NCBI GenBank assembly: GCA_964245885.1
Contig: CAXTOX010000029.1
Coordinates: forward strand, 1 to 35,423
Source: CAHJWO01 sp964245885
GTDB lineage: Bacteria > Verrucomicrobiota > Verrucomicrobiia > Chthoniobacterales > SZAS-18
Reading direction: 5' to 3'
Length of the DNA stretch: 35,423 nucleotides
Under the pieces are notes generated by a model. The model saw only the letters and a program-made list of their open reading frames with translations, searched no databases and was not told the DNA's origin. The translations under genes were made by a program, and so were the position numbers. Below are positions 1 through 7,888 of this stretch, in pieces; position 1 is the first letter of the stretch; each line of letters starts with the position of its first letter.

Positions 1-668
1 TTAAAACTTTTCGCGCCGAGGGAAACCCCCTGGTAAAGCTTGACGTACGAGCCGATGACGGAGGTTTCTCCGATGACCACGCCCGTGCCGTGATCGATGA
101 AAAAGTAGCGCCCGATCTGCGCGCCCGGGTGGATGTCGATACCCGTGCGCGCGTGCGCCCATTCGGTCATCATGCGCGGGACCAGCGGCAGGTCCATCTT
201 GTAGAGCACATGCGCGAGCCGCTGGATGGCGACGGTTTCGATGGAAGGATAAGCCACGATGATCTCCTCCAGGCTGGTGGCGGCGGGGTCGCCCTCGTAC
301 GCGGCCTCGACGTCGGTGCGCAGCAGTTCACGCACGGCGGGGAGTTCGTCCAGGAACGAGAAGACGATCTCGTGCGCGCGCTCCCGCGAACAGCCGCCGG
401 GCAGCCGGGTGCGCAGGCTCTTGAGGATCTCCTCGCTCAGGCGGTCGGTCAGAAGCATGACGCGGCGCTCGGTGATCTCCTGGAGTTCGTCGGAGAGCAC
501 CGGCTTCTCGTCGTGGAAACCGGGGAAGAGCAGTTGGAGGAGTTCCTCGCACATCACGCCGACGGCACGTTTGGAGGGGATGTTGACAACCTCGATGTTG
601 TTGATGCCGCCGACATGCCGATAGGAAGTCAGCAAACGCGCAGTGATGCGGGGCAGGTTATGGTCCAT
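1..668 (-). CDS. cysE: Serine O-acetyltransferase, 3' end cut by the window
   Basis: Transfers acetyl from acetyl-CoA to L-serine, giving O-acetylserine, the first step of cysteine synthesis in the cytoplasm. The 222 visible residues start MDHNLPRITARLL. An all-helical N-terminal region of about 175 residues is followed by a left-handed beta-helix hexapeptide domain. That domain has the family motif DIHPGAQIG, the catalytic-histidine segment FIDHGTGVVIGET, and YQGVSLGAKSF running off the edge. The long N-terminal region resembles the roughly 300-residue form of the enzyme rather than the short one. I chose the ATG at 668; only weak ribosome-binding sequence precedes it. It lies 63 bases downstream of galK on the same strand. 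A sulfate importer nearby fits a sulfur-assimilation role, but that link is inference. Confidence 0.93.
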   Translation of the reverse strand, partial: MDHNLPRITARLLTSYRHVGGINNIEVVNIPSKRAVGVMCEELLQLLFPGFHDEKPVLSDELQEITERRVMLLTDRLSEEILKSLRTRLPGGCSRERAHEIVFSFLDELPAVRELLRTDVEAAYEGDPAATSLEEIIVAYPSIETVAIQRLAHVLYKMDLPLVPRMMTEWAHARTGIDIHPGAQIGRYFFIDHGTGVVIGETSVIGSYVKLYQGVSLGAKSF

Positions 669-731
669 CGTGGTTTCTAACGTCGGCGAGATTTGGACAA
701 AGGCAAAAGGCTTACAATTTAAAGCTTGTTG

Positions 732-1820
732 CTACTCCGCCCCGTCCGCGCTCTCGCACAGGTAGGCGTGGCCGTGGTTGCCGGTGCGGGACGTGTACTT
801 TTCAGCGAGTGAACGGGCAGCAGCGGCGGCCGCCGCGCGTTCCACCAAGGAAACCGTCGCCCCGCCGAAGCCGCCGCCCGTCAACCGCGAGCCGTACAAG
901 CCCGGTTCGCCCCGCGCGATCTCCACCAGCGCGTCGAGTTCCGGCGTGCTGTTCTCGAAATTGGTGCGCGAGCTTTCGTGCGAGGCGAACATCAGTTCAC
1001 CAAACGCCGCGCCGTCGCCGCGCCGCAACGCCTCGATGCCGGCGAACACGCGCTCGTTTTCACCGACGATGTGCGCCGCACGACGGTAGACGATGGGATC
1101 TAGCTTCGCGCGCGCTCGCTCCAGTTCCGCGCTCGTCACGTCGCGCAACGCCGGCACGCCGAGTGCGCGCGCGGCGGCGAAGCATTGCTCGCGCCGCTCG
1201 TTGTATTCGCCGCCCACGAGGCGGTGCTCGACACCGCAGTGGAAGACGAGCAACGCGCTGTCGGGCGGCAGCGGGATGTTCTCGATCTTCTCAGAACGAC
1301 AATCCAGGTACACCGCCTGCCCGCGCCGCCCGAAGACCGACGACACCTGATCGAGCAATCCACACTTCACCCCGACGAATTCGTTTTCCGCGCGGCGGCA
1401 GATTTTGGCCAGCCGCAACGGGTCGATTTCCAGGGAATATAGTTTTGTCACGAGCTTGGCGGTGGCCACTTCCAACGCCGCCGAACTCGACAACCCCGCT
1501 CCCGCCGGCAGATCACTTTCCACGTGGAAGTCGAAGCCGCCGAATGGGTAGCCTTCCTCCCTCAGGATGGCGGCGACTCCCAACGAGTAGTTCGCCCAGG
1601 CCGACTCGCCCTCTTGTGGATGGAGGGCGTCGAGAGAGGCGTGCACCGGTTCGGACGAGAAGGTCGAACTCACCGTGATCCGCCGCTCGGCCACCGCCTC
1701 TCCGCGCGTCGTGACGGCATAGTTGATCGCCGCCGAGAGGACCACGCCCTCGTTGTAGTCCGTGTGGTTGCCGAGTAGTTCGACCCGGCCGGGGGCACGC
1801 GAGGTAGTTTGCTTGTTCAT
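732..1820 (-). CDS. galK: Galactokinase
   Basis: Phosphorylates alpha-D-galactose at C1 with ATP, the entry step of the Leloir pathway. This 362-residue GHMP kinase has the sugar-binding signature GRVELLGNHTDYNEG at 11-25, the ATP-binding loop LPAGAGLSSSAALEV at about 104-118, the catalytic Asp in CGLLDQ (residue 157) and the C-terminal GGGFGG motif at 315-320. It is slightly shorter than the usual 380-390 residues but no motif is missing. The frame stays open further upstream, but the ATG at 1820 places the signature at the family's normal distance from the N-terminus. No other Leloir gene is visible here, so pathway partners must lie elsewhere. The 175-base region upstream is shared with a divergent gene. 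Confidence 0.93.
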   Translation of the reverse strand: MNKQTTSRAPGRVELLGNHTDYNEGVVLSAAINYAVTTRGEAVAERRITVSSTFSSEPVHASLDALHPQEGESAWANYSLGVAAILREEGYPFGGFDFHVESDLPAGAGLSSSAALEVATAKLVTKLYSLEIDPLRLAKICRRAENEFVGVKCGLLDQVSSVFGRRGQAVYLDCRSEKIENIPLPPDSALLVFHCGVEHRLVGGEYNERREQCFAAARALGVPALRDVTSAELERARAKLDPIVYRRAAHIVGENERVFAGIEALRRGDGAAFGELMFASHESSRTNFENSTPELDALVEIARGEPGLYGSRLTGGGFGGATVSLVERAAAAAAARSLAEKYTSRTGNHGHAYLCESADGAE

Positions 1821-1995
1821 GGTAGACGGGCGGAAGTTAGCATAGACCAGAGATGGGGTTCTGGCGTCGCGAATGTCGTGCGGACCTTCGATTCTCAAAG
1901 TGTTTTTCCCACTTCGCATGTCACGCCCTTCCTCCATGGAGGATGGAAACTAATATTGCTTGCAATCATGGGAATGACTTCTAACTTCGCGGCAA

Positions 1996-2511
1996 ATGTC
2001 TATCACCACTTCATTGCGCCGGGCCACGAAACTCCAGGAAAAGATCGAGGGACTGCGCGAGCAACTGGCGGGTCTGCTCGACAAGGCGCGCTCTGAACTG
2101 GCCTCTGCTCCCACCGAGGAAATCACCCTCGCCCCCCGCCGCGGCCGTCCGAAGATGAAGAAGTCGGCCGCTGGATCACGCGTGAGTGCCTTCAAGGCTC
2201 CCGCCGCGCGTGGCCGGAAACCCGCGAAGATCGACGGCCGCAGCAAGGCCGCACGCGCCGCGAAGGCACGGCAGCATTCGCCGTTGAAGGGCATTAAGCG
2301 CGCCTCTTCGCCGAGCGGTCCGCTCGCGCCAGCCGTGGTGAAGGTCCTGGAATCCAAGAAGCAGCCGATGAACGTCCGCGACATCCTCGATGGATTGCTC
2401 GCCAGCGGCTACCACTTTAACGCCACTGAACCCAAGAAGAACCTCGCCGCCCGCATCTATCGCCTGAACGGCGTCAAGCAGGTCAGTGCGGGATTGTTCG
2501 CCGCAGTCTGA
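1996..2511 (+). CDS. Small basic DNA-binding protein, AT-hook plus C-terminal helix-turn-helix
   Basis: Not assigned to a named family. The 171 residues fall into three parts: an N-terminal amphipathic helix (about 8-35, TKLQEKIEGLREQLAGLLDK, probably a coiled coil); a Lys/Arg/Ala/Pro-rich linker (about 48-100) containing the AT-hook-like core RRGRPKMKK; and a compact C-terminal domain (about 110-171). The last, with NVRDILDGLLASGYHF followed by KKNLAARIYRLNGV, resembles a HARE-HTH or winged-helix fold. The likely role is a nucleoid-associated or regulatory DNA-binding protein. It is transcribed away from galK and ends 160 bases before a hairpin-plus-T-run terminator. The ATG at 1996 is the first in-frame start; other nearby ATGs are out of frame. 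The fold is inferred by eye. Confidence 0.75.
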   Translation: MSITTSLRRATKLQEKIEGLREQLAGLLDKARSELASAPTEEITLAPRRGRPKMKKSAAGSRVSAFKAPAARGRKPAKIDGRSKAARAAKARQHSPLKGIKRASSPSGPLAPAVVKVLESKKQPMNVRDILDGLLASGYHFNATEPKKNLAARIYRLNGVKQVSAGLFAAV

Positions 2512-2541
2512 ATCCGCGCCGGCTGCTTTTATCCGTCAGAG

Positions 2542-2631
2542 GCATGTGGTCACGGCGCTGCGTCGCCGTGTCTACGCTAGCGGGCGTTCCTTCCAGGCCA
2601 AACACGGCGACGCAGCGCCGTGACCACATGC
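2542..2631. repeat. Perfect 30-bp inverted repeat with 30-bp spacer (REP-like pair)
   Basis: Arms at 2542-2571 and 2602-2631 are exact reverse complements separated by 30 bases. Each arm also folds on itself, because CACGGCG and CGCCGTG flank a 6-base centre (CTGCGT or ACGCAG). It lies between the stop of the HTH gene and its terminator. The arrangement is like a bacterial REP pair (BIME). No second copy occurs in the window. Confidence 0.85.
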
Positions 2632-2670
2632 AGAAGGAGAAGTCGGCTCGCCTTTGCTGAAACATGCTCT

Positions 2671-2697
2671 AACCCGCCCCACAGCGGGCTTTTTTTA
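2671..2697 (+). terminator. Rho-independent terminator after the HTH gene
   Basis: A CCCGC/GCGGG stem with a six-base loop (2673-2688) is followed by C and then seven Ts at 2690-2696. It reads in the plus direction. It probably ends the transcript of the 1996-2511 gene and insulates the sulfate operon downstream. The stem is short, so termination strength is uncertain. Confidence 0.65.
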
Positions 2698-2716
2698 TGC
2701 CGAAGATTTCACATTT

Positions 2717-2739
2717 AAGTTTACTAAAGTAGTAAACTT
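2717..2739. promoter_or_regulatory. AT-rich palindromic operator before the sulfate operon
   Basis: AAGTTTACT (2717-2725) and AGTAAACTT (2731-2739) form a perfect 9-bp inverted repeat around AAAGT. It stands out in GC-rich DNA and ends four bases before a consensus -35 hexamer, TTGACA (2743-2748). No convincing -10 follows at the usual distance. The position suggests a dimeric repressor or activator site controlling sulfate uptake. The regulator is not encoded nearby and cannot be named from sequence alone. Confidence 0.6.
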
Positions 2740-2793
2740 TGTTTGACATCGGGCTTCCATCGTCCAAGGGTTCGATCTCATCTCCGATCCTCT

Positions 2794-3810
2794 ATGAAGA
2801 AAGCATTGATCCTGTTAGGTATTACGCTGCTGGGCCTCGGCACCGGCTGCCAGAAGGAAACCGCCGCCAAAAAGCACGTCGACCTGCTGAACGTCTCCTA
2901 CGATCCGACGCGGGAGCTTTACGCCGACTTCAACCAGGCGTTCGCCAAACACTACAAGGATACCGCCGGGGTGGATGTGACGATCAAGCAGTCCCACGGC
3001 GGCTCGGGCAAACAGGCGCGCTCGGTCATCGACGGCCTGGAGGCGGACGTGGTCACGCTCGCGCTCGCGGCGGACATCGACGCGCTGAACAAAAGCGGCG
3101 GCCTCGTCTCCGCCGACTGGCAAAAGCGGCTGCCGGACCATAGTTCACCTTACACCTCGACGATTGTCTTCCTTGTGAGGAAGGGAAATCCGAAGGGCAT
3201 CAAGGATTGGCCCGATCTCATTGCTCCGGGTGTGCAGGTCATCACGCCAAGCCCGAAAACATCCGGCGGGGCGCGTTGGAACTACCTCGCGGCATGGGGT
3301 TACGCTTTGAAGGCCAACAACGGTGAAGAGGCCAAGGCCAAGGAGTTCGTCGCCCAACTCTATAAGAACGTGCCCGTCCTCGACTCTGGCGCGCGGGGAT
3401 CGACCGTCACCTTCACGCAACGCAACCTCGGCGACGTGCTCATCGCGTGGGAAAACGAGGCGTACCTGAGCATCAAGGAATTCGGCGCGGACAAGTTCGA
3501 GATCGTCAATCCGAGCGTCAGCATCCTCGCCGAACCGCCGGTGTCCGTCGTGGATAAGGTCGTGGACGAACACGGTTCCCGCGCCGTGGCGGAAGCCTAC
3601 CTGCAATATCTCTATTCCTCCGAGGGTCAGGAGATCGCCGCCCGCAACTATTATCGCCCCCGCCTGAAGGAAGTGGCGGACAAGTACGCAGACCGGTTCC
3701 CGAAGATCTCGCTCTTCACCATCGACGAGGTGTTCGGCGGATGGTCGAAGGCGCAGCCAACGCACTTCGACGACGGCGGGGCGTTTGACCAGCTCTACCA
3801 GCCGAAGTAA
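2794..3810 (+). CDS. sbp: Sulfate/thiosulfate ABC transporter substrate-binding lipoprotein
   Basis: Captures sulfate (or thiosulfate) outside the inner membrane for the CysTW channel. The 338-residue product starts MKKALILLGITLLG and has a lipoprotein signal with lipobox LGTGC, so it is probably lipid-anchored. Family-typical stretches follow in order: LLNVSYDPTRELYADFN, SHGGSGKQARSV, ADVVTLALAADID, ITPSPKTSGGARWNYLAAWGYA and VTFTQRNLGDVLIAWENEA. These are the anion-contact segments of the Sbp/CysP family. The start at 2794 puts the hydrophobic segment at the N-terminus. It is the first gene of a three-gene operon, 21 bases ahead of cysT, behind a palindromic operator. Sulfate and thiosulfate specificity cannot be told apart by eye. 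Confidence 0.93.
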   Translation: MKKALILLGITLLGLGTGCQKETAAKKHVDLLNVSYDPTRELYADFNQAFAKHYKDTAGVDVTIKQSHGGSGKQARSVIDGLEADVVTLALAADIDALNKSGGLVSADWQKRLPDHSSPYTSTIVFLVRKGNPKGIKDWPDLIAPGVQVITPSPKTSGGARWNYLAAWGYALKANNGEEAKAKEFVAQLYKNVPVLDSGARGSTVTFTQRNLGDVLIAWENEAYLSIKEFGADKFEIVNPSVSILAEPPVSVVDKVVDEHGSRAVAEAYLQYLYSSEGQEIAARNYYRPRLKEVADKYADRFPKISLFTIDEVFGGWSKAQPTHFDDGGAFDQLYQPK

Positions 3811-3831
3811 ACCGTCCTCACCGGAAGGTTT

Positions 3832-4701
3832 ATGGAACCCGGCAGCGATCTCCCGATACGCGGCGTGCCGAAGGGACGTGGCCGACGCCGCAGGGTTTTA
3901 CCCGGGTTCGGGTTGTCGCTGGGCTACACGCTGTCGTACCTGAGCCTGATCGTGCTGATCCCGCTGGCGGCGACGTTCGCGCGTCTGTGGGACATCAGCC
4001 GGGAGCAGTTTGTTCGGATCGTGACCGACCCGCGCGTGGTCTCTTCGTTCAAGGTCAGCCTGACGACCTCGCTGACGGCGGCGCTGGTCAACGTGGTCTT
4101 TGGCTTGCTCGTGGCCTGGGTGCTCGTGCGTTACCGGTTCCCAGGCAAGCGAGTGGTGGACGCCATGGTGGATCTACCTTTTGCGCTGCCGACCGCCGTG
4201 GCGGGCATCGCGCTGACGACGATCTACGACGCCAGGGGCTGGTTGGGCAAGCCGCTCGCCGCGTTCGGGATCCAGGGTGCGTACTCGACGTTGGGGATCA
4301 CCATTGCCCTCATCTTCATCGGCATCCCGTTCATCGTCCGCACGGTGCAGCCGGTCCTGGAAGACCTCGACGCCCAGTACGAGGAAGCCGCCTGGAGCCT
4401 CGGCGCGACGCCCGGGCAGACCTTTTGGCGCGTGACGCTGCCGGAGGTCATGCCCGCGCTGCTCACGGGGTTCGCGCTGGCGTTCGCGCGGGGGTTCGGC
4501 GAATACGGCTCGGTGGTTTTCATCGCCGGCAACAAGCCGCTACAAACCGAGATCGTGCCGCTCATCATCAACGCGAAATACGAGCAGCACGACGTGCAGG
4601 GGGCCACGGTCGTGGCCGCGCTGATGCTGCTCGTGTCCTTCGCGCTGCTGCTGCTGATCAACGTGCTGCAACGCTGGGCGTCCGCGTACCGGGAGGTCTG
4701 A
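3832..4701 (+). CDS. cysT: Sulfate ABC transporter permease CysT (CysU)
   Basis: One of two inner-membrane channel subunits for sulfate import. The 289 residues have a basic N-terminal tail (GRGRRRRVLP) and about six membrane segments, the first at about 28-50 and the last at about 260-280. The EAA loop that docks the ATPase is EEAAWSLGATPGQTFWRVTLP at about 182-202. Conserved family stretches include DLPFALPTAVAGIAL and FARGFGEYGSVVFIAGN. The start at 3832 is preceded by GGAAGG, a good ribosome-binding site. It sits between sbp and cysW with very short gaps, so the three are co-transcribed. Confidence 0.92.
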   Translation: MEPGSDLPIRGVPKGRGRRRRVLPGFGLSLGYTLSYLSLIVLIPLAATFARLWDISREQFVRIVTDPRVVSSFKVSLTTSLTAALVNVVFGLLVAWVLVRYRFPGKRVVDAMVDLPFALPTAVAGIALTTIYDARGWLGKPLAAFGIQGAYSTLGITIALIFIGIPFIVRTVQPVLEDLDAQYEEAAWSLGATPGQTFWRVTLPEVMPALLTGFALAFARGFGEYGSVVFIAGNKPLQTEIVPLIINAKYEQHDVQGATVVAALMLLVSFALLLLINVLQRWASAYREV

Positions 4702-4708
4702 CCCGACC

Positions 4709-5593
4709 ATGGCCTCCGTCGTTCCACGAACCGCGTCCGCCGCTCCGGCCGGCAAGGCCGCGCGCCGGTTACCCGGCCAGGGGTTCCCGTGGGCATCGGT
4801 GGCGTTGACGAGCGCGGCGCTCCTGTTCCTCGCGCTGTTTTTGCTGCTGCCGTTGGTGACGGTGTTCGTCGAGGCGTTCCGGCAGGGAACGGCGCACTAC
4901 CTTACCGCCCTGCGCGCCCCCGACACCCTGGCCGCAGTGCGCGTGACGCTGATCGCGGCCGGCAGCGCGGTGCTGCTCAACGTCGTCTTCGGGGTCGCCG
5001 CCGCGTGGCTCATCGCCAGGTTCGACTTCAAGGGCAAGAGCATGCTGCTGACGATCATCGACCTGCCCTTCGCGGTGTCACCGATCATCGGCGGCATGAT
5101 CTTCGCGCTGTTGTTCGGCCGGCAGGGTCCGCTGTGGCCGTGGCTGAGCGCACACCACATCAGAATTCTTTTCGCCGTGCCGGGCATCGTGCTGGTGACG
5201 GTATTCGTGACGTTCCCCTTCATCGCGCGCGAGTTGATCCCGCTCATGCAGGCGCAGGGCAGCGACGAGGAACAGGCCGCGATCTCCCTCGGGGCCAGCG
5301 GCTGGCAGACGTTCCGGCGCGTCACGCTGCCGAACATCCGCTGGGGATTGTTGTACGGGGTGATCCTTTGCAACGCGCGCGCGATGGGTGAGTTCGGCGC
5401 GGCGTGGGTGGTCAGCGGGCACATCCGCGGCGGGACGAACACGATCCCGCTCCACGTGGCCATCCTGTACGAGGAAGACGTGCCGGCGGCCTTCGCCGTG
5501 GCCTCCATGCTGGCGTTGCTCGCACTGGTCACGCTGGTGGTCAAGACGGTGCTGGAGTGGCGCTTCGACCAGCGCGACGAGCAGGCGTCGTAG
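4709..5593 (+). CDS. cysW: Sulfate ABC transporter permease CysW
   Basis: Second channel subunit, expected to pair with CysT. The 294 residues have six predicted membrane helices and the EAA loop DEEQAAISLGASGWQTFRRV. Also visible are DLPFAVSPIIGGMIFALLFG and NARAMGEFGAAWVVSGHIRG, both typical of CysW. It starts seven bases after cysT ends. An operon of this type normally ends with cysA (the ATPase), but here a convergent rhomboid gene follows 22 bases later. The ATPase must come from elsewhere, or from the orphan ATPase gene at 6386. Confidence 0.92.
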   Translation: MASVVPRTASAAPAGKAARRLPGQGFPWASVALTSAALLFLALFLLLPLVTVFVEAFRQGTAHYLTALRAPDTLAAVRVTLIAAGSAVLLNVVFGVAAAWLIARFDFKGKSMLLTIIDLPFAVSPIIGGMIFALLFGRQGPLWPWLSAHHIRILFAVPGIVLVTVFVTFPFIARELIPLMQAQGSDEEQAAISLGASGWQTFRRVTLPNIRWGLLYGVILCNARAMGEFGAAWVVSGHIRGGTNTIPLHVAILYEEDVPAAFAVASMLALLALVTLVVKTVLEWRFDQRDEQAS

Positions 5594-5615
5594 CGCGTTC
5601 ACCCCTGGCAGAGCT

Positions 5616-6275
5616 CTACGAAGTTGCCGCCGGAAATTCCAGCGCGGCCTGCCGCCTCGCCGCCACGGCGGACAACGCGCCCCACGCCGCCCCGATCCCC
5701 AGGCCCACAGCGTGCGCTGTGTTGGCGATGGGCAGCACCCCCGTGAAACAGAACGCGAACCAGACCAACGTCGTGATGATTCCATTCCGCTGGAGCCGCA
5801 GGATATAACGTTGATCCAGCCAGGCGCGAATCCAGAGGAAACCGAAGAGGCCGAAGATCACCCCCGACATCCCGCCGAAGGCCGGGCTGCCGGAAACGAC
5901 GTATTGCGCGAGGTTGCTGCAAAGTGCGACCGCCGCCACGAACTGAAGGTAAAACCGCTTGCCCTGCACCCGTTCGAGCGGTCCGCCCAGGTTCACCATG
6001 GCCAGCATGTTCAAGGCGAGATGTGCCACGCCGAAGTGTACGAACGCGGGGGTGAACAGCCGCCAGACCTCCCCGTGGCGCACCTCGACCAGAGCCCCGT
6101 GCGACGACGCGGGAAACTGGCTGATGAACAGCGGCAGGAGGCGGGCCTGGTTCTGACCAAACGAAGTGAGCAGCGCGACGACGACGCAGCCGGCGATGAG
6201 AATGCTGTTGATCTCCGCGCGGGAGGCGATGTGCGAACGGGGTGACGCGGGCGGTTCGGAAGCGGGTGGGGACAT
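5616..6275 (-). CDS. Rhomboid-family intramembrane serine protease
   Basis: Cleaves membrane proteins within the lipid bilayer. In the 219-residue protein the catalytic pair is visible: Ser137 in AFGGMSGVIFGL (GxSG) and His188 in IANTAHAVGLGIGAAWG. The upstream WR motif (71-72) and HxxxN (His85, Asn89 in HLALNM), which helps form the oxyanion hole, are also present. About six membrane segments are seen, with the short cytoplasmic N-terminus of GlpG-like minimal rhomboids. I chose the ATG at 6275; the frame is open to 6353, but the extra residues are non-conserved. It converges on cysW and diverges from the ABC ATPase gene. Substrate unknown. Confidence 0.88.
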   Translation of the reverse strand: MSPPASEPPASPRSHIASRAEINSILIAGCVVVALLTSFGQNQARLLPLFISQFPASSHGALVEVRHGEVWRLFTPAFVHFGVAHLALNMLAMVNLGGPLERVQGKRFYLQFVAAVALCSNLAQYVVSGSPAFGGMSGVIFGLFGFLWIRAWLDQRYILRLQRNGIITTLVWFAFCFTGVLPIANTAHAVGLGIGAAWGALSAVAARRQAALEFPAATS

Positions 6276-6385
6276 GCGCGGGCGTGGGCAACACTGTCCG
6301 TCATCGAACCTCCCTTGCAACCCGTTGCGCCGCAAAATTGAACTCCGTGACAAATCGGCGGTCTACGGCTAAGACAAAGCCAGCC

Positions 6386-7480
6386 ATGATCGCCGTCACC
6401 ATCCGCGACCTCAGCAAACACTTCGGCGACCATCTCGTGCTCGATCATGTGAACCTGCGCATCGAGCCGGGCGAACTGTTCTTTCTGCTCGGGCCCAGCG
6501 GGTGCGGCAAGACGACGCTGTTGCGGCACATCGCGGGCTTCTATTTTCCCGACGACGGCCAGGTGCTCTTTGACGACCAGGATGTCAGCCGCGTCCCCCC
6601 GCACAAGCGCGGCACGGGCATGATGTTCCAATCCTACGCGCTGTGGCCGCACATGACCGTCGCGGGCAACGTCGCCTTCGGTCTGGAGGAACGCCGCACG
6701 CCCAAGGCCGAGATCGTCAAGCGCGTGGACGAGGCGCTCGCCTCCGTGGGCATGGCCGCCTTGGCCAACCGCAAGATCAACGAGCTCTCCGGCGGCCAGC
6801 AGCAGCGCGTGGCGCTCGCCCGCGCGCTGGTCATCCGGCCGCGCTGCCTGTTGCTCGACGAACCGCTCTCCAACCTCGACGCGAAGATGCGCCTGCAAAT
6901 GCGCGGCGAGATCCGGCGCGTGTGCAAGGAGTTCGGCCTGACGGCGATCTACGTCACCCACGACCAGAAGGAGGCGCTCTCCATCGCCGACCGGCTGGCG
7001 ATCCTCGACAAGGGGCATCTCTCACAGGTCGGCACGCCGCGCGAAATCTACCGTCAGCCGCACACGCGCGTGGTGGCGGACTTCATCGGCGAGAGCAATT
7101 TCATCGAAGGTCGCGCGCTCGAACCCATTGAAGACTCGGAAAACTGGCGGGTCGAGACCAAGCTGGGTGAGTTCACCGGTCTCAAGCCCGACCCGGACTG
7201 GGACCTGCACGTCGGCGAGTCGGTGCTCCTGTCTATCCGCCCGGAAAGCTGGCGGCTGCACGCAGGCGCGGCCGGCAACGGCGGCGGCAACACCGTGCGC
7301 GGGCGCATCGGCCGGAGCACGTACCTGGGTGAGGTGGCGGAATACGATTTCCAGCCCGGGACAAACGGCGCGAAGCCCCTCCAGATTCTGGAGATGAACC
7401 CGCGCTTCGTGGAGGCGTCGAACGACACGGAGGTCACGGCGGGCGTCGCGCCCGAGGATGTGATCGTGCTGCATCCGTGA
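6386..7480 (+). CDS. ABC transporter ATP-binding protein, PotA/FbpC/UgpC type
   Basis: Powers an importer by hydrolysing ATP at the inner face of the membrane. The 364 residues have Walker A GPSGCGKTT (36-44), the Q-loop near FQSYALWPHMTV, signature LSGGQ (134-138), Walker B CLLLDEP with the D-loop SNLD (about 154-164) and switch His in YVTHDQKEAL. After about residue 240 a C-terminal TOBE-type regulatory domain follows. This architecture is shared by iron(III), polyamine, glycerol-phosphate and sulfate/molybdate ATPases. The next gene is an iron(III)-type binding protein, but no permease gene accompanies them. It could also serve the CysTW channel, which lacks its own ATPase; that is inference. 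Confidence 0.88.
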   Translation: MIAVTIRDLSKHFGDHLVLDHVNLRIEPGELFFLLGPSGCGKTTLLRHIAGFYFPDDGQVLFDDQDVSRVPPHKRGTGMMFQSYALWPHMTVAGNVAFGLEERRTPKAEIVKRVDEALASVGMAALANRKINELSGGQQQRVALARALVIRPRCLLLDEPLSNLDAKMRLQMRGEIRRVCKEFGLTAIYVTHDQKEALSIADRLAILDKGHLSQVGTPREIYRQPHTRVVADFIGESNFIEGRALEPIEDSENWRVETKLGEFTGLKPDPDWDLHVGESVLLSIRPESWRLHAGAAGNGGGNTVRGRIGRSTYLGEVAEYDFQPGTNGAKPLQILEMNPRFVEASNDTEVTAGVAPEDVIVLHP

Positions 7481-7495
7481 GGCGCGCGGAGTGCT

Positions 7496-7575
7496 ATTGC
7501 GGGTGCGCTGCGCGCACGTTGCGGGTTGCGGTGCATGCTGCGCATGCGTTGCGGGAGCGCTCGCGGCACTAGGCG
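7496..7575. repeat. Covarying hairpin repeat array, GTTGCGG orientation (left arm)
   Basis: Begins 15 bases after the ATPase stop. Units read GTTGCGG spacer, 5-base stem, loop CTGCG, then the complement of the stem. Clear stems are GTGCG/CGCAC and GCATG/CATGC, followed by a decayed third unit. The same family recurs in opposite orientation at 7889-7970 and as a complete two-arm array at 33823-34069. Confidence 0.8.
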
Positions 7576-7604
7576 CTTGCCTCCCTAGGAGCGGCGGAAA
7601 TTCT

Positions 7605-7870
7605 GGTGGTGGTACAGTTTGGCAGGTTCTCAGCCCCGGCAGGGGCGGAAGAGATTAGCCCACGGCGTGAGCCGTGGGAAGACGATCATCCGTGAGCCTA
7701 GCTCCGGCAGGGGCGGCAGAAAGGACGCCCTCGTGCCGGGACCACCCGGCCGGTTTTCTGCCGCCCCTGCCGGGGCTGACGCTTTTTTGTTCTCTTCCCA
7801 CGGCTCACGCCGTGGGCTGATTTCTTGCGTCCCTGCCGGGGCTGCCAAAACATCAAACTGTACCACCACC
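7605..7870. mobile_element. 266-bp MITE-like element with 17-bp perfect terminal inverted repeats
   Basis: The ends are GGTGGTGGTACAGTTTG (7605-7621) and its exact reverse complement (7854-7870). Directly outside, GAAATTCT is repeated at 7597-7604 and 7871-7878, as expected of an 8-bp target-site duplication. Inside are two imperfect arms. Each holds the palindrome CCCACGGCGTGAGCCGTGGG or its variant (7639-7658, 7797-7816) and the motif CCGGCAGGGGCGG. No coding capacity is present, so it would be non-autonomous, moved by a transposase encoded elsewhere. It splits the two arms of the older hairpin array. Together with the flanking arrays it fills the 496-base gene-free stretch 7481-7976. Confidence 0.8.
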
Positions 7871-7888
7871 GAAATTCTGGCGAAATTC

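Noticed and set aside
1955..1966. Small dyad ATTGC-TT-GCAAT between galK and the HTH gene
   Set aside because: Five-base arms are short and occur by chance at this length; no paired promoter element supports an operator.
4897..5544. Long open frames antisense to cysT, cysW and other GC-rich genes
   Set aside because: They lie opposite genes with clear family motifs and have Arg/Ala/Pro/Gly-rich compositions typical of high-GC shadow frames.
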